Source: Armigeres subalbatus (lineage: Eukaryota > Arthropoda > Insecta > Diptera > Culicidae). Taken from it: a stretch of 64,000 nucleotides of DNA. Numbering within the stretch: position 1 is the first letter of the stretch; each line of letters begins with the position of its first letter. Of the stretch, positions 43,750 to 55,913 are shown piece after piece. The notes beneath the pieces are model-generated. The model saw only the letters and a list, made by a program, of their open reading frames with translations, made no database searches and was not told the DNA's origin. A program made the translations under genes and the position numbers. The stretch covers positions 5,055,533-5,119,532 of the forward strand of contig NC_085139.1 in assembly GCF_024139115.2 (NCBI RefSeq). The letters run 5' to 3'.

Positions 43750-44516
43750 GTTGGGTTTTTTGTGTAGGCATTATGAGCAAATTTGAGCGCTCTGCCTAAT
43801 TGCATAATTGCAAAACGAATAATACGATCACTTCGAATGATAGTTAAACGAATCATGTAATCAATACAAATAAGTTTAGCCATCAGGAACTCGCACCGTT
43901 GTAAAAAGTTGAACAGAATCATTCACAACAGAGGTGGGATTGTGTGATTGATCCAGGGCCAAGTGAGTCCCAGAGGGGTTTATCAAATTTGAAAGTTTTG
44001 ACTTTTTGAATAAGAACAAGGATTTAAAAAAAAATTGTCCCGCGCTGGCACAAAATATATCTGGTCACATTAATTATGAATCTTAGGGAAAAGAATAGAA
44101 AAAAATACTGTGCGTATACAAGAAGTTGGTTTATATACCAGACACATAATGCAATTAATTAATTGGGAGGGAGAGTGTCACGTAGGGATTTCTTGGAGTC
44201 GATTGCTTTACTTTCCCCTTACGGTGAACTAGGTCAAGTAAACGGCATTGAGAGCGAAATATTCCGAAAGTTGTCTGGATAAACAATTAGATACATTTTC
44301 GGGTGTTCTTTGATGGGGTTTGAGTGAAGCGTAGCCTCGGCCTCTTCACATGGCTTCGCTCCTGACACAATGTCATCCTAATGAGTCGAATAGAACTTTG
44401 CGATTTAATTACTATCTGTCTGAATGTCTGAATATACGCATTACGCTACAATTAAATAGCATGACAATTTTAATTAATATTTGCATCTAATGGTCGTCGG
44501 AGTCTTCCTTTGCTCA

Positions 44517-44693
44517 TCGCTAGGACGGCGATGTGAACAGACGTGACTGTAGACTGGCTGGGTTCAAATCTCGGTTCGGTCAAATCTATTTGCGAGTGCG
44601 AAATTGTAGCGTTGCCTGCGGAAGCGTTGAGCGAGGAGGCAATGTTCCAGTCGTGGAATGCGATGTCATTGAAGAAAGAAAAGGGCTTTCTAC
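44517..44693 (+). mobile_element. Degenerate tRNA-derived SINE
   Basis: GGCTGGGTTCAAATC resembles a B box, and TTCCAGTCGTGGAATGCGAT resembles the 3' part of other SINEs. The A box is poor. Weak call. Confidence 0.4.
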
Positions 44694-44901
44694 TGTTTTC
44701 TAGACAACGAATTCTATGCTTGTCACTTACTTGTCATATAATTGAACTCATTGTTAACACATGATTTCTTCTTGTGTGGTGTGGATCAGTTTATAACGTG
44801 GATAGGGAAGCTCTTGCACACAAAATATCTACAATAAAGAATTTTTCAAGAAACTAAAATATATTAGCAATAAAATTTCAAAAATTTTGATTCACCCAAA
44901 A

Positions 44902-45994
44902 TAGTAGTTTGTGCAACTAGTTGCAAAAGGATGATTTTTTCAGCACGAGTTGTACGTTGAGCTTTAATGTGACAAATCTGTACCAAAATGGTACAACTGC
45001 ATTTACTTCACATGATAAATCTTGTCAAAATGTCATGCTGCTGCAGAAAACAAACATATTTCATGTTATCGTGCCACATTGTATGCTCGACAGACCATAA
45101 ACCGATAGATAAACCTGCTTTTAGAGAATTTAATCTCATGTCCATTAAATTATTTCATTAATTACGTGACACAGAAAATACACTGTTTGAACACTCACCC
45201 AAGCTAATTGAGTTAAATCTGGTCATACAACTATTGTTCTAATGCTGGCTTTTCATTATAGCACCCAAATGAGTGCTATTATGGATATTATGCAACCCAT
45301 TTGAGTTGTATAATGTTCATTAAAGCACCCATTTCATTGGTATGGAAAAGTAGGCCGTTTTATTACTCAAACGCCAACTGTAAACCAGGTATTATGATCA
45401 GGAATCGCAAAATTTTTTTTTGCAATTCCTGATCATAATATCTGGTTTACAGTTCGCCGTTGAGTCATAAAACGGCCTACTTTTCCATACCAATGAAATG
45501 GGTGCTTTTATGAACATAATGCAACTCAAATGGGTTGCATAATATTCAATATAACACTAATTTGGGTGCTATAGTGAAAAACCAACATTAGAACAGTTGT
45601 ATTATGACTACATTTTGATGAATTAGCTTGGGTAAGTGCTCAAATAGTGTATTCTATGCGCCCCGTAATAAATTAAATAGTTTGGTGGAAATGACATCAA
45701 AAATTTCCAATGGCAAGTACATCTATCGCTTCACGGCTTATCGAATTATGCAATGTGCCACTGTAACATGGAATCTGATTGTTCTCCGCAACAATATAAT
45801 TTATTTATTATAAAAATGATCATGTGGAGTAAATTAGACTGTACAATTTTGGCTCAGACTAAAGTTAATTTTTCGTCATTGCAAAAAATAGCGTGTGCAA
45901 CTCGTTGCAAAACTCGATTTTTTCTGCACTCGTAGTAAACGTACAACTCGTGCTGAAAAAATCATCTTTTTGCAACTTGTTGCACAAACTACTA
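44902..45994. mobile_element. 1.1-kb near-continuous palindrome (foldback element)
   Basis: TAGTAGTTTGTGCAACTAG at the left end is mirrored at the right end. Arms pair nearly all the way to a centre at about 45414, where GCAAAATTTTTTTTTGC forms the tip. Inner arms (45228-45600) are over 90% matched by eye; outer arms are more diverged. The right arm carries an extra ~110 bp that is itself an inverted copy of the terminus (45840-45945). No coding content. Confidence 0.88.
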
Positions 45995-46044
45995 GGGTTA
46001 TGCGCTAATTCGTCCATGGCGCTAACATTCGTCATATCAAATTC

Positions 46045-46337
46045 TTCTTCTTCTTCTTCGTTGGCATTACATCCCCCACTGGGACATTGCCGCCTCGCAG
46101 CTTAGTGTTCATTGAGCACTTCCACAGTTATTAACTGCGAGGTTTCTAAGCCAAGTTACCATTTCTGCATTCGTATATCATGAGGCTAACACGATGATAC
46201 TTTTATGCCCAGGGAAGTCGAGACAATTTCCAATCCGAAAATTGTCTAGACCGGCACCGGGAATCGAACCCAGCCACCCTCAGCATGGTCTTGCTTTGTA
46301 GCCGCGCATCTTACCGCACGGCTAAGGAGGGCCCCTA
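46045..46337 (-). mobile_element. Feilai-like tRNA-derived SINE, complete, with 13-bp target duplication
   Basis: Minus strand: GGGGCCCTCCTTAGCCGTGC start, A box, B box (GGGTTCGATTCCC), body, (GAA)n tail. TCATATCAAATTC flanks it exactly (46032-46044 and 46338-46350). Confidence 0.95.
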
Positions 46338-46350
46338 TCATATCAAATTC

Positions 46351-46650
46351 AGAATCACTAAATACTCGCGAATCGTAAACTAAAATAATGAACTAATCAT
46401 CTGGCGAGATGGAAAAAAGTGTACACTACGATCTGCATTCATTTAAATTACATTCCTGTGTTACTTACTTGAAATACAGTTAAATTTAACTTTGCGGCAG
46501 TGACTTTTTCACAATTTCCTACGTTATCCGTGCGACGAAGGAAAATCCAGTTCATTTACTGCTGTAGAAGACGCGCAACACCGTCACCAAAATCAACGTA
46601 ATTCAATGATTCTCACCGCACTTTTTCCCATAAATTTCTCACTGCGCACT
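46351..46650. other. Sequence before the 132-bp satellite
   Basis: No gene. The last part (about 46590-46650) leads into the first partial monomer. Confidence 0.5.
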
Positions 46651-49600
46651 AAATAAAGGCCTTTCGATCTACACGCGTAACTGAAGATCAATTTTCCGGT
46701 TTCAAATATGGTACATGCTCTCTGTAGTACAAAGAACAGAATGCGTTCACTGCATATGTTCTTGGTCATCCAAGAAATCCCTGGAGTAAGGCCTTTCGAT
46801 CTACACGCGTAACTAAAAATCAATTTTCCGGTTTCAAATATGGTACATGCTCTCTGTAGTACAAAGAACAGAATGCGTTCACTGCATATGTTCTTGGTCA
46901 TCCAAGAAATCCCTGGAGTAAGGCCTTTCGATCTACACGCGTAACTGAAGATCAATTTTCCGTTTTCAAATATGGTACATGCTCTCTGTAGTACAAAGAA
47001 CAGAATGCGTTCACTTCATATGTTCTTGGTCATCCAAGAAATCCCTGGAGTAAGGCCTTTCGATCTACACGCGTAACTGAAGATCAATTTTCCGTTTTCA
47101 AATATGGTACATGCTCTCTGTAGTACAAAGAACAGAATGCGTTCACTGCATATGTTCTTGGTCATCCAAGAAATCCCTGGAGTAAGGCCTTTCGATCTAC
47201 ACGCGTAACTGAAGATCAATTTTCCGGTTTCAAATATGGTACATGCTCTCTGTAGTACAAAGAACAGAATGCGTTCACTTCATATGTTCTTGGTCATCCA
47301 AGAAATCCCTGGAGTAAGGCCTTTCGATCTACACGCGCAACTGAAGATCAATTTTCCGGTTTCAAATATGGTACATGCTCTCTGTAGTACAAAGAACAGA
47401 ATGCGTTCATTGCATATGTTCTTGGTCATCCAAGAAATCCCTGGAGTAAGGCCTTTCGATCTACACGCGCAACTGAAGATCACTTTTCCGGTTCCAAATA
47501 TGGTACCTGCTCTCTGTAGTACAAAAGAACAGAATGCGTTCACTGCATATGTTCTTGGTCATCCAAGAAATCCCTGGAGTAAGGCCTTTCGATCTACACG
47601 CGTAACTGAAGATCAATTTTCCGGTTTCAAATATGGTACATGCTCTCTGTAGTACAAAGAACAGAATGCGCTCACTGCATATGTTCTTGGTCATCCAAGA
47701 AATCCCTGGAGTAAGGCCTTTCGATCTACACGCGCAACTGAAGATCAATTTTCCGGTTTCAAATATGGTACATGCTCTCTGTAGTACAAAGAACAGAATG
47801 CGTTCATTGCATATGTTCTTGGTCATCCAAGAAATCCCTGGAGTAAGGCCTTTCGATCTACACGCGCAACTGAAGATCAATTTTCCGGTTTCAAATATGG
47901 TACATGCTCTCTGTAGTACAAAGAACAGAATGCGTTCACTGCATATGTTCTTGGTCATCCAAGAAATCCCTGGAGTAAGGCCTTTCGATCTACACGCGCA
48001 ACTGAAGATCAATTTTCCGGTTTCAAATATGGTACATGCTCTCTGTAGTACAAAGAACAGAATGCGTTCACTTCATATGTTCTTGGTCATCCAAGAAATC
48101 CCTGGAGTAAGGCCTTTCGATCTACACGCGTAACTGAAGATCAATTTTCCCTTTTCAAATATGGTACATGCTCTCTGTAGTACAAAGAACAGAATGCGTT
48201 CACTGCATATGTTCTTGGTCATCCAAGAAATCCCTGGAGTAAGGCCTTTTGATCTACACGCGTAACTAAAGACCAATTTTCCGGTTTCAAATATGGTACA
48301 TGCTCTCTGTAGTACAAAGAACAGAATGCGTCCACATCGTATGTTCTTGGTCATCCAAGAAATTTCTGCAGTAAGGCCTTTAGATCTACACGCGCAACTA
48401 AAGACCAATTTTCCGGTTTCAAATATGGTACATGCTCTCTGTAGTACAAAGAACAGAATGCGTTCATTGCATATGTTCTTGGTCATCCAAGAAATCCCTG
48501 GAGTAAGGCCTTTCGATCTACACGCGCAACTGAAGATCAATTTTCCGGTTTCAAATATGGTACATGCTCTCTGTAGTACAAAGAACAGAATGCGTTCACT
48601 TCATATGTTCTTGGTCATCCAAGAAATCCCTGGAGTAAGGCCTTTCGATCTACACGCGCAACTGAAGATCAATTTTCCGGTTTCAAATATGGTACATGCT
48701 CTCTGTAGTACAAAGAACAGAATGCGCTCACTGCATATGTTCTTGGTCATCCAAGAAATCCCTGGAGTAAGGCCTTTCGATCTACACGCGCAACTGAAGA
48801 TCAATTTTCCGGTTTCAAATATGGTACATGCTCTCTGTAGTACAAAGAACAGAATGCGTTCATTGCATATGTTCTTGGTCATCCAAGAAATCCCTGAGTA
48901 AGGCCTTCCGATCTACACGCGGAACTGAAGATCAATTTTCCGGTCTCAAATATGGTACATGCTCTCTGTAGTACAAAGAACAGAATGCGTTCACTTCATA
49001 TGTTCTTGGTCATCCAAGAAATCCCTGGAGTAAGGCCTTTCGATCTACACGCGTAACTGAAGATCAATTTTCCGGTTTCAAATATGGTACATGCTCTCTG
49101 TAGTACAAAGAACAGAATGCGTTCACTGCATATGTTCTTGGTCATCCAAGAAATCCCTGGAGTAAGGTCTTCCGATCTACACGCGTAACTGAAGATCAAT
49201 TTTCCGGTTTCAAATATGGTACATGCTCTCTGTAGTACAAAGAACAGAATGCGTTCACTGCATATGTTCTTGGTCATCCAAGAAATCTCTGGAGTAAGGC
49301 CTTTCGATCTACACGCGTAACTGAAGATCAATTTTCCGGTTTCAAATATGGTACATGCTCTCTGTAGTACAAAGAACAGAATGCGTTCACTGCATATGTT
49401 CTTGGTCATCCAAGAAATCCCTGGAGTAAGGCCTTTCGATCTACACGCGCAACTGAAGATCAATTTTCCGGTTTCAAATATGGTACATGCTCTCTGTAGT
49501 ACAAAGAACAGAATGCGTTCATTGCATATGTTCTTGGTCATCCAAGAAATCCCTGGAGTAAGGCCTTTCGATCTACACGCGCAACTGAAGATCAATTTTC

Positions 49601-52600
49601 CGGTTTCAAATATGGTACATGCTCTCTGTAGTACAAAGAACAGAATGCGTTCACTTCATATGTTCTTGGTCATCCAAGAAATCCCTGGAGTAAGGCCTTT
49701 CGATCTATACGCGCAACTGAAGATCAATTTTCCGGTTTCAAATATGGTACATGCTCTCTGTAGTACAAAGAACAGAATGCGCTCACTGCATATGTTCTTG
49801 GTCATCCAAGAAATCCCTGGAGTAAGGCCTTTCGATCTACACGCGTAACTGAAGATCAATTTTCCGGTTTCAAATATGGTACATGCTCTCTGTAATAAAA
49901 ATACCAGAATGCGTTCACAGCATATGTTCTTGGTCAACCAAGAAATTTCTGGAGTAAGGCCTTTCGATCTACACGCGTAACTGAAGATCAATTTTCCGGT
50001 TTCAAATATGGTACATGCTCTCTGTAGTACAAAGAACAGAATGCGTTCACTGCATATGTTCTTGGTCATCCAAGAAATCCCTGGAGTAAGGCCTTTCGAT
50101 CTACACGCGTAACTGAAGATCAATTTTCCGGTTTCAAATATGGTACATGCTCTCTGTAGTACAAAGAACAGAATGCGCTCACTGCATATGTTCTTGGTCA
50201 TCCAAGAAATCCCTGGAGTAAGGCCTTTCGATCTACACGCGTAACTGAAGATCAATTTTCCGGTTTCAAATATGGTACATGCGCTCTGCAGTACAAAGAA
50301 CAGAATGCGCTCACTGCATATGTTCTTGGTCATCCAAGAAATCCCTGGAGTAAGGCCTTTCGATCTACACGCGTAACTGAAGATCAATTTTCCGGTTTCA
50401 AATATGGTACATGCTCTCTGTAGTACAAAGAACAGAATGCGCTCACTGCATATGTTCTTGGTCATCCAAGAAATCCCTGGAGTAAGGCCTTTCGATCTAC
50501 ACGCGTAACTGAAGATCAATTTTCCGGTTTCAAATATGGTACATGCTCTCTGTAGTACAAAGAACAGAATGCGTTCACAGCATATGTTCTTGTTCATCCG
50601 AGATATCCCTGGAGTAAGGCCTTTCGATCTACACGCGTAACTGAAGATCAATTTTCCGGTTTCAAATATGGTACATGCTCTCTGTAGTACAAAGAACAGA
50701 ATGCGTTCACTGCATATGTTCTTGGTCATCCAAGAAATCCCTGGAGTAAGGCCTTTCGATCTACACGCGTAACTGAAGATCAATTTTCCGGTTTCAAATA
50801 TGGTACATGCGCTCTGTAGTACAAAGAACAGAATGCGTTCACAGCATATGTTCTTGGTCATCCAAAAAATCCCTGGAGTAAGGCCTTTCGATCTACACGC
50901 GCAACTGAAAATCAATTTTCCGGTTTCAAATATGGTACATGCGCTCTGTAGTACAAAGAACAGAATGCGTTCACTGCATATGTTCTTGGTCATCCAAGAA
51001 ATCCCTGGAGTAAGGCCTTTCGATCTACACGCGTAACTGAAGATCAATTTTCCGGTTTCAAATATGGTACATGCTCTCTGTAGTACAAAGAACAGAATGC
51101 GCTCACTGCATATGTTCTTGGTCATCCAAGAAATCCCTGGAGTAAGGCCTTTCGATCTACACGCGTAACTGAAGATCAATTTTCCGGTTTCAAATATGGT
51201 ACATGCTCTCTGTAGTACAAAGAACAGAATGCGTTCACTGCATATGTTCTTGGTCATCCAAGAAATCCCTGGAGTAAGGCCTTTCGATCTACACGCGCAA
51301 CTGAAGATCAATTTTCCGGTTTCAAATATGGTACATGCTCTCTGTAGTACAAAGAACAGAATGCGTTCATTGCATATGTTCTTGGCCATCCAAGAAATCC
51401 CTGGAGTAAGGCCTTTCGATCTACACGCGTAACTGAAGATCAATTTTCCAGTTTCAAATATGGTACATGCTCTCTGTAGTACAAAGAACAGAATGCGCTC
51501 ACTGCATATGTTCTTGGTCATCCAAGAAATCCCTGGAGTAAGGCCTTTCGATCTACACGCGTAACTGAAGATCAATTTTCCGGTTTCAAATATGGTACAT
51601 GCTCTCTGTAGTACAAAGAACAGAATGCGTTCACTGCATATGTTCTTGGTCATCCAAGAAATCCCTGGAGTAAGGCCTTTCGATCTACACGCGTAACTGA
51701 AGATCAATTTTCCGGTTTCAAATATGGTACATGCTCTCTGTAATAAAAATACCAGAATGCGTTCACAGCATATGTTCTTGGTCAACCAAGAAATCTCTGG
51801 AGTAAGGCCTTTCGATCTACACGCGTAACTGAAGATCAATTTTCCGGTTTCAAATATGGTACATGCTCTCTGTAGTACAAAGAACAGAATGCGTTCACTG
51901 CATATGTTCTTGGTCATCCAAGAAATCCCTGGAGTAAGGCCTTTCGATCTACACGCGTAACTGAAGATCAATTTTCCGGTTTCAAATATGGTACATGCTC
52001 TCTGTAGTACAAAGAACAGAATGCGTTCATTGCATATGTTCTTGGTCATCCAAGAAATCCCTGGAGTAAGGCCTTTCGATCTACACGCGCAACTGAAGAT
52101 CAATTTTCCGGTTTCAAATATGGTACATGCTCTCTGTAGTACAAAGAACAGAATGCGTTCATTGCATATGTTCTTGGTCATCCAAGAAATCCCTGGAGTA
52201 AGGCCTTTCGATCTACACGCGCAACTGAAGATCAATTTTCCGGTTTCAAATATGGTACATGCTCTCTGTAGTACAAAGAACAGAATGCGTTCACTGCATA
52301 TGTTCTTGGTCATCCAAGAAATCCCTGGAGTAAGGCCTTTCGATCTACACGCGTAACTGAAGATCAATTTTCCGGTTTCAAATATGGTACATGCTCTCTG
52401 TAATAAAAATACAAGAATGCGTTCACAGCATATGTTCTTGGTCAACCAAGAAATCTCTGGAGTAAGGCCTTTCGATCTACACGCGTAACTGAAGATCAAT
52501 TTTCCGGTTTCAAATATGGTACATGCTCTCTGTAGTACAAAGAACAGAATGCGTTCACTGCATATGTTCTTGGTCATCCAAGAAATCCCTGGAGTAAGGC

Positions 52601-53450
52601 CTTCCGATCTACACGCGTAACTGAAGATCAATTTTCCGGTTTCAAATATGGTACATGCTCTCTGTAGTACAAAGAACAGAATGCGTTCACAGCATATGTT
52701 CTTGGTCATCCAAGAAATCCCTGGAGTAAGGCCTTTCGATCTACACGCGTAACTGAAGATCAATTTTCCGGTTTCAAATATGGTACATGCTCTCTGTAGT
52801 ACAAAGAACAGAATGCGTTCATTGCATATGTTCTTGGTCATCCAAGAAATCCCTGGAGTAAGGCCTTTCGATCTACACGCGTAACTGAAGATCAATTTTC
52901 CGGTTTCAAATATGGTACATGCGCTCTGTAGTACAAAAAACAGAATGCGTTCACTGCATATGTTCTTGGTCATCCAAGAAATCCCTGGAGTAAGGCCTTT
53001 CGATCTACACGCGCAACTGAAGATCAATTTTCCGGTTTCAAATATGGTACATGCTCTCTGTAGTACAAAGAACAGAATGCGTTCATTGCATATGTTCTTG
53101 GTCATCCAAGAAATCCCTGGAGTAAGGCCTTTCGATCTACACGCGCAACTGAAGATCAATTTTCCGGTTTCAAATATGGTACATGCTCTCTGTAGTACAA
53201 AGAACAGAATGCGTTCACTGTATATGTTCTTGGTCATCCAAGAAATCCCTGGAGTAAGGCCTTTCGATCTACACGCGCAACTGAAGATCAATTTTCCGGT
53301 TTCAAATATGGAACATGCTCTCTGTAGTACGAATAACAGAATGCCCTCACAGCATATGTTCTTGGTCATTCAAGAAATCCCTGGAGTAAGGCAATTTGAT
53401 CTACACGCGTAGCTGAAGATCAATGTTCCGATTTCAAATATGGTTCATGC
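46651..53450. repeat. 132-bp satellite array (~51 monomers)
   Basis: Monomer contains GGTACATGCTCTCTGTAGTA, CATATGTTCTTGGTCATCC, GAAATCCCTGGAGTAAGGCC and GATCTACACGCG. The period is exactly 132 bp over long stretches (one 133-bp unit at about 47525 from an extra A). Two main variants differ at ACGCGTAACTG/ACGCGCAACTG; a third has TGTAATAAAAATACCAG. 132 = 44 codons, so one minus-strand frame stays open for 28 monomers (1237 codons). I treat this as a length effect, not a gene. Confidence 0.98.
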
Positions 53451-53559
53451 TCTCTTCATATTGAATACATTTGTGTTGAACTTGATGTTAAACTTAAAAA
53501 ACACACAAATAAAGGGATGATTCAAATATGACGTCCACTATTTTTTGAGATTTCTAGAC
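53451..53559. other. Junction between the two satellite orientations
   Basis: A last decayed 132-bp monomer ends near 53450. About 110 bp of AT-rich DNA follow before the inverted 133-bp monomers. Confidence 0.6.
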
Positions 53560-54330
53560 TCCCCTAGGATTGGTTACGCGTGTAGATCTGAAGGCCTTTA
53601 CTTCCGGTATTTCTTGGATAACCGTGAAGATTTTCCATACGCAGATTCTATCATATGTACCACAATGGATATATTACATTTACAAAACAGGCCTGTAGAT
53701 CATTGGATACGCGTGTAGATCTGAAGACCTCCACTTCAGGTATTTCTTGGATAACCGCGAACGTCTTCGATACGCAGATTCTGTTATATGTACCACAATG
53801 GGTACACTACATTAACAAAATAGGCCTGTAGATCATTGGTTACGCGTGTAGATCTGAAGGCCTTCACTGCCGGTATTTCTTGGATAACCGCGAACGTCTT
53901 CCATACGCAAATGCTGTTATATGTACTACAATGGGTACATTACATTTACAAAACAGGCCTGTAGATCATTGGTTACGCTTGTAGACCTGAAGGGCTTTAC
54001 TTCAGGGATTTCTTGGATAACTGTGAAGATCTTCCATACGCAGATTCTATCATGTGTACTACAATGGGTATATTTCATTTACAAAATAGGCCTGTAGATC
54101 ATTAGTTACGCGTGTAGATCTGAAGGCCTTCACTTCCGGTATTTCTTGGATAACCACGAACGTCTTCCATACGCAGATTCTGTTATATATACTACAATGG
54201 AAACATTACATTTACAAAACAGGCCTGTAGATCATTGGTTACGCTTGTAGATCTGAAGACCTCCACTTCAGGTATTTCTTGGATAGCCGCGAACATCCTC
54301 CGTACACATATTATATTCAATGTTTCACAA
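53560..54330. repeat. Diverged 133-bp satellite subfamily, inverted relative to the main array (~6 monomers)
   Basis: AGGCCTGTAGATCATTGG recurs at 53689, 53822, 53955, 54088 and 54221 (133-bp steps). Shared blocks TTACGCGTGTAGATC, GAAGGCCTT and ATTTCTTGGAT are the reverse complement of the 132-bp monomer, so it is the same family in opposite orientation. Neighbours are more diverged than in the main array. Confidence 0.92.
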
Positions 54331-54369
54331 TGTACACATATCATATTCAGAACAGGCCAATATTAATTG

Positions 54370-54636
54370 AATTTATGTCTGAAACTTGATTATGCATATG
54401 TACAACATGTGATAGATTTAGTTCGGAAAAGGTATTGGAGGGTAACCGCCCCTTCGGTGGGGTTTGATCCCACGACCCCAGTTCGCATGACAGGTGCTTT
54501 TCCTACTAAGCTACGAAGGACCTCCGACGTCCACCGCAGCTTAGCGGGTACTGATGAAACCAAATTCCCAGCACCAGGTACCAGCCGATCTCTCGCAATG
54601 TGTTGTACATATGCATAATCAAGTTTCAGACATAGT
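54370..54636 (-). mobile_element. TIR element carrying a tRNA-Ala-like SINE, copy 1
   Basis: Inverted ends GTCTGAAACTTGATTATGC (left) and its complement (right, to 54636) enclose a tRNA-like unit on the minus strand at 54448-54521. Stems resemble a cloverleaf: an acceptor stem of about 7 bp, a D arm GCTT/AAGC, and a T arm GTGGG/CCCAC. Probably a tRNA-derived SINE trapped in, or forming, a foldback element. Confidence 0.7.
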
Positions 54637-54879
54637 AATTAATTTCCACTCCGGGTGGCTTAATACCCGGCATATAGGCAATTAACTTTGAATGTACTGA
54701 TCTCGAGTGGCGATCTCTCTTCGCTTGTGTGGTCGTGTTGGGATCTGACGACCAAACTGGCACAACCTCACACAACCCTACTTCATTGAGCGCCGTTGCT
54801 GATGAAGCAAGTGTGTAGGAGCCGGACAATACTAAATACTCATCCTACTTGGTTGACATGTGTACAAAAATACATTTGG
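54637..54879. other. Spacer between the two inverted SINE copies
   Basis: Begins with a ~65-bp stretch (CCACTCCGGGTGGCTTAATA) that is repeated directly at 55138-55195. No gene. Confidence 0.5.
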
Positions 54880-55195
54880 GAGAGTTAGTTCTGAAAATGT
54901 ATTGCGAGAGATCGGCTGGTACCTAGTGCTGGGAATTTGGTTTCATCAGTACCCGCTAAGCTGCGGTGGACGTCGGAGGTCCTTCGTAGCTTAGTAGGGA
55001 AAGCACCTGTCATGCGAACTGGGGTCGTGGGATCAAACCCCACCGAAGGGGCGGTTACCCTCCAATACCTTTTCCGAACTAAATCTATCACATGTTGTAC
55101 ATATGCATAATCAAGTTTCAGACATAGTAATTAATTTCCACTCCGGGTGGCTTAATACCCGGCATATAGGCAATTAGACTTTGAATGTACTGAAT
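54880..55195 (+). mobile_element. tRNA-Ala-like SINE, copy 2, inverted relative to copy 1
   Basis: The tRNA-like part at 54979-55052 has AGCTTAGTAGGGAAAGC (A box region) and GTGGGATCAAACCCCAC (T arm, B box). The anticodon position reads TGC. Anticodon stem pairing is imperfect and the unit lies in a repeat, so it is not a functional tRNA gene. The right end repeats the TIR and flank of copy 1. Confidence 0.75.
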
Positions 55196-55913
55196 TGAAT
55201 TTATGTTATTTTTATTTAACACGGTATGATACCACATAAAAAACTAATTTGGTGTACTTGTAGAAATCGCACACCAATACCAACAGATTTATTTGACAGC
55301 AATCCATCGAGTTTTAGACTGGACGAATGAAAATTCTCATGGACGTAAACAGATTTTCGTAAGACAAATTTGAAAAATTTGAAGGGTATTTTTGATTGCC
55401 GATTCTCAATAAACTATGATTTGTTCAATGCGCTAATAGTACACAATGAAAACTAGGAACTCTAAAATACGTGTTACATACAACTTAGTTAGAGTAAGTA
55501 GTTGGGCTGGCGTATAAATTAGATTTTAAAACCAAGCACTACCTACTACGACGGGAATTAGCTCACTACCCTACATATATTCACATAAAAAAATAAAAAC
55601 TTTTCGCAAAACAATAAAAAATATGAAAATTTTCTTTAGAAAATAAAACGCAATAATGCTGGCCAGTGGAGATATATCAGCTTCCACACTGATATTCTTC
55701 CCTTCCCCTTCATATGGGAGTTTGGCAGAAGGAAGGTCGTGCGATATGTGCCATCACAAATATTGCCCTCCGCTCGCTTTCAAATCAACTTCTATAAAAA
55801 CATTCTTCATGCCTGCCGTATGTTAACGGGAACTATCAATTCTATACTTTCGCCTCTAATTCTATCATGAACATGTACGTCTAAGTTTGGAAGATGATAT
55901 TAGCATTTCCATA
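55196..55913. other. AT-rich sequence downstream of the LINE
   Basis: No gene or clear repeat. Text at 55860-55910 does not continue the RT domain. Confidence 0.45.

Larger units (their letters stand above)
41672..44073. mobile_element. 2.4-kb element with hAT-type 8-bp target duplication
   Basis: TTATGAAT occurs at 41664-41671 and 44074-44081. Ends carry GGTGACCAGACGTCCCG on the left and CTGGTCACATTAA on the right, related to the 192-bp MITE at 18391-18582. Copies of GTCCCGCG occur just inside both ends. No transposase could be read. Most of the interior is made of younger nested palindromic MITEs. Confidence 0.8.

Noticed and set aside
54979..55052. tRNA-Ala(TGC) gene
   Set aside because: Cloverleaf is imperfect in the anticodon stem, and the unit occurs twice inside a repeated element. 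Treated as a tRNA-derived SINE head.
54367..55091. Two similar ~70-83-codon ORFs on opposite strands
   Set aside because: They are translations of the inverted tRNA-like SINE copies.
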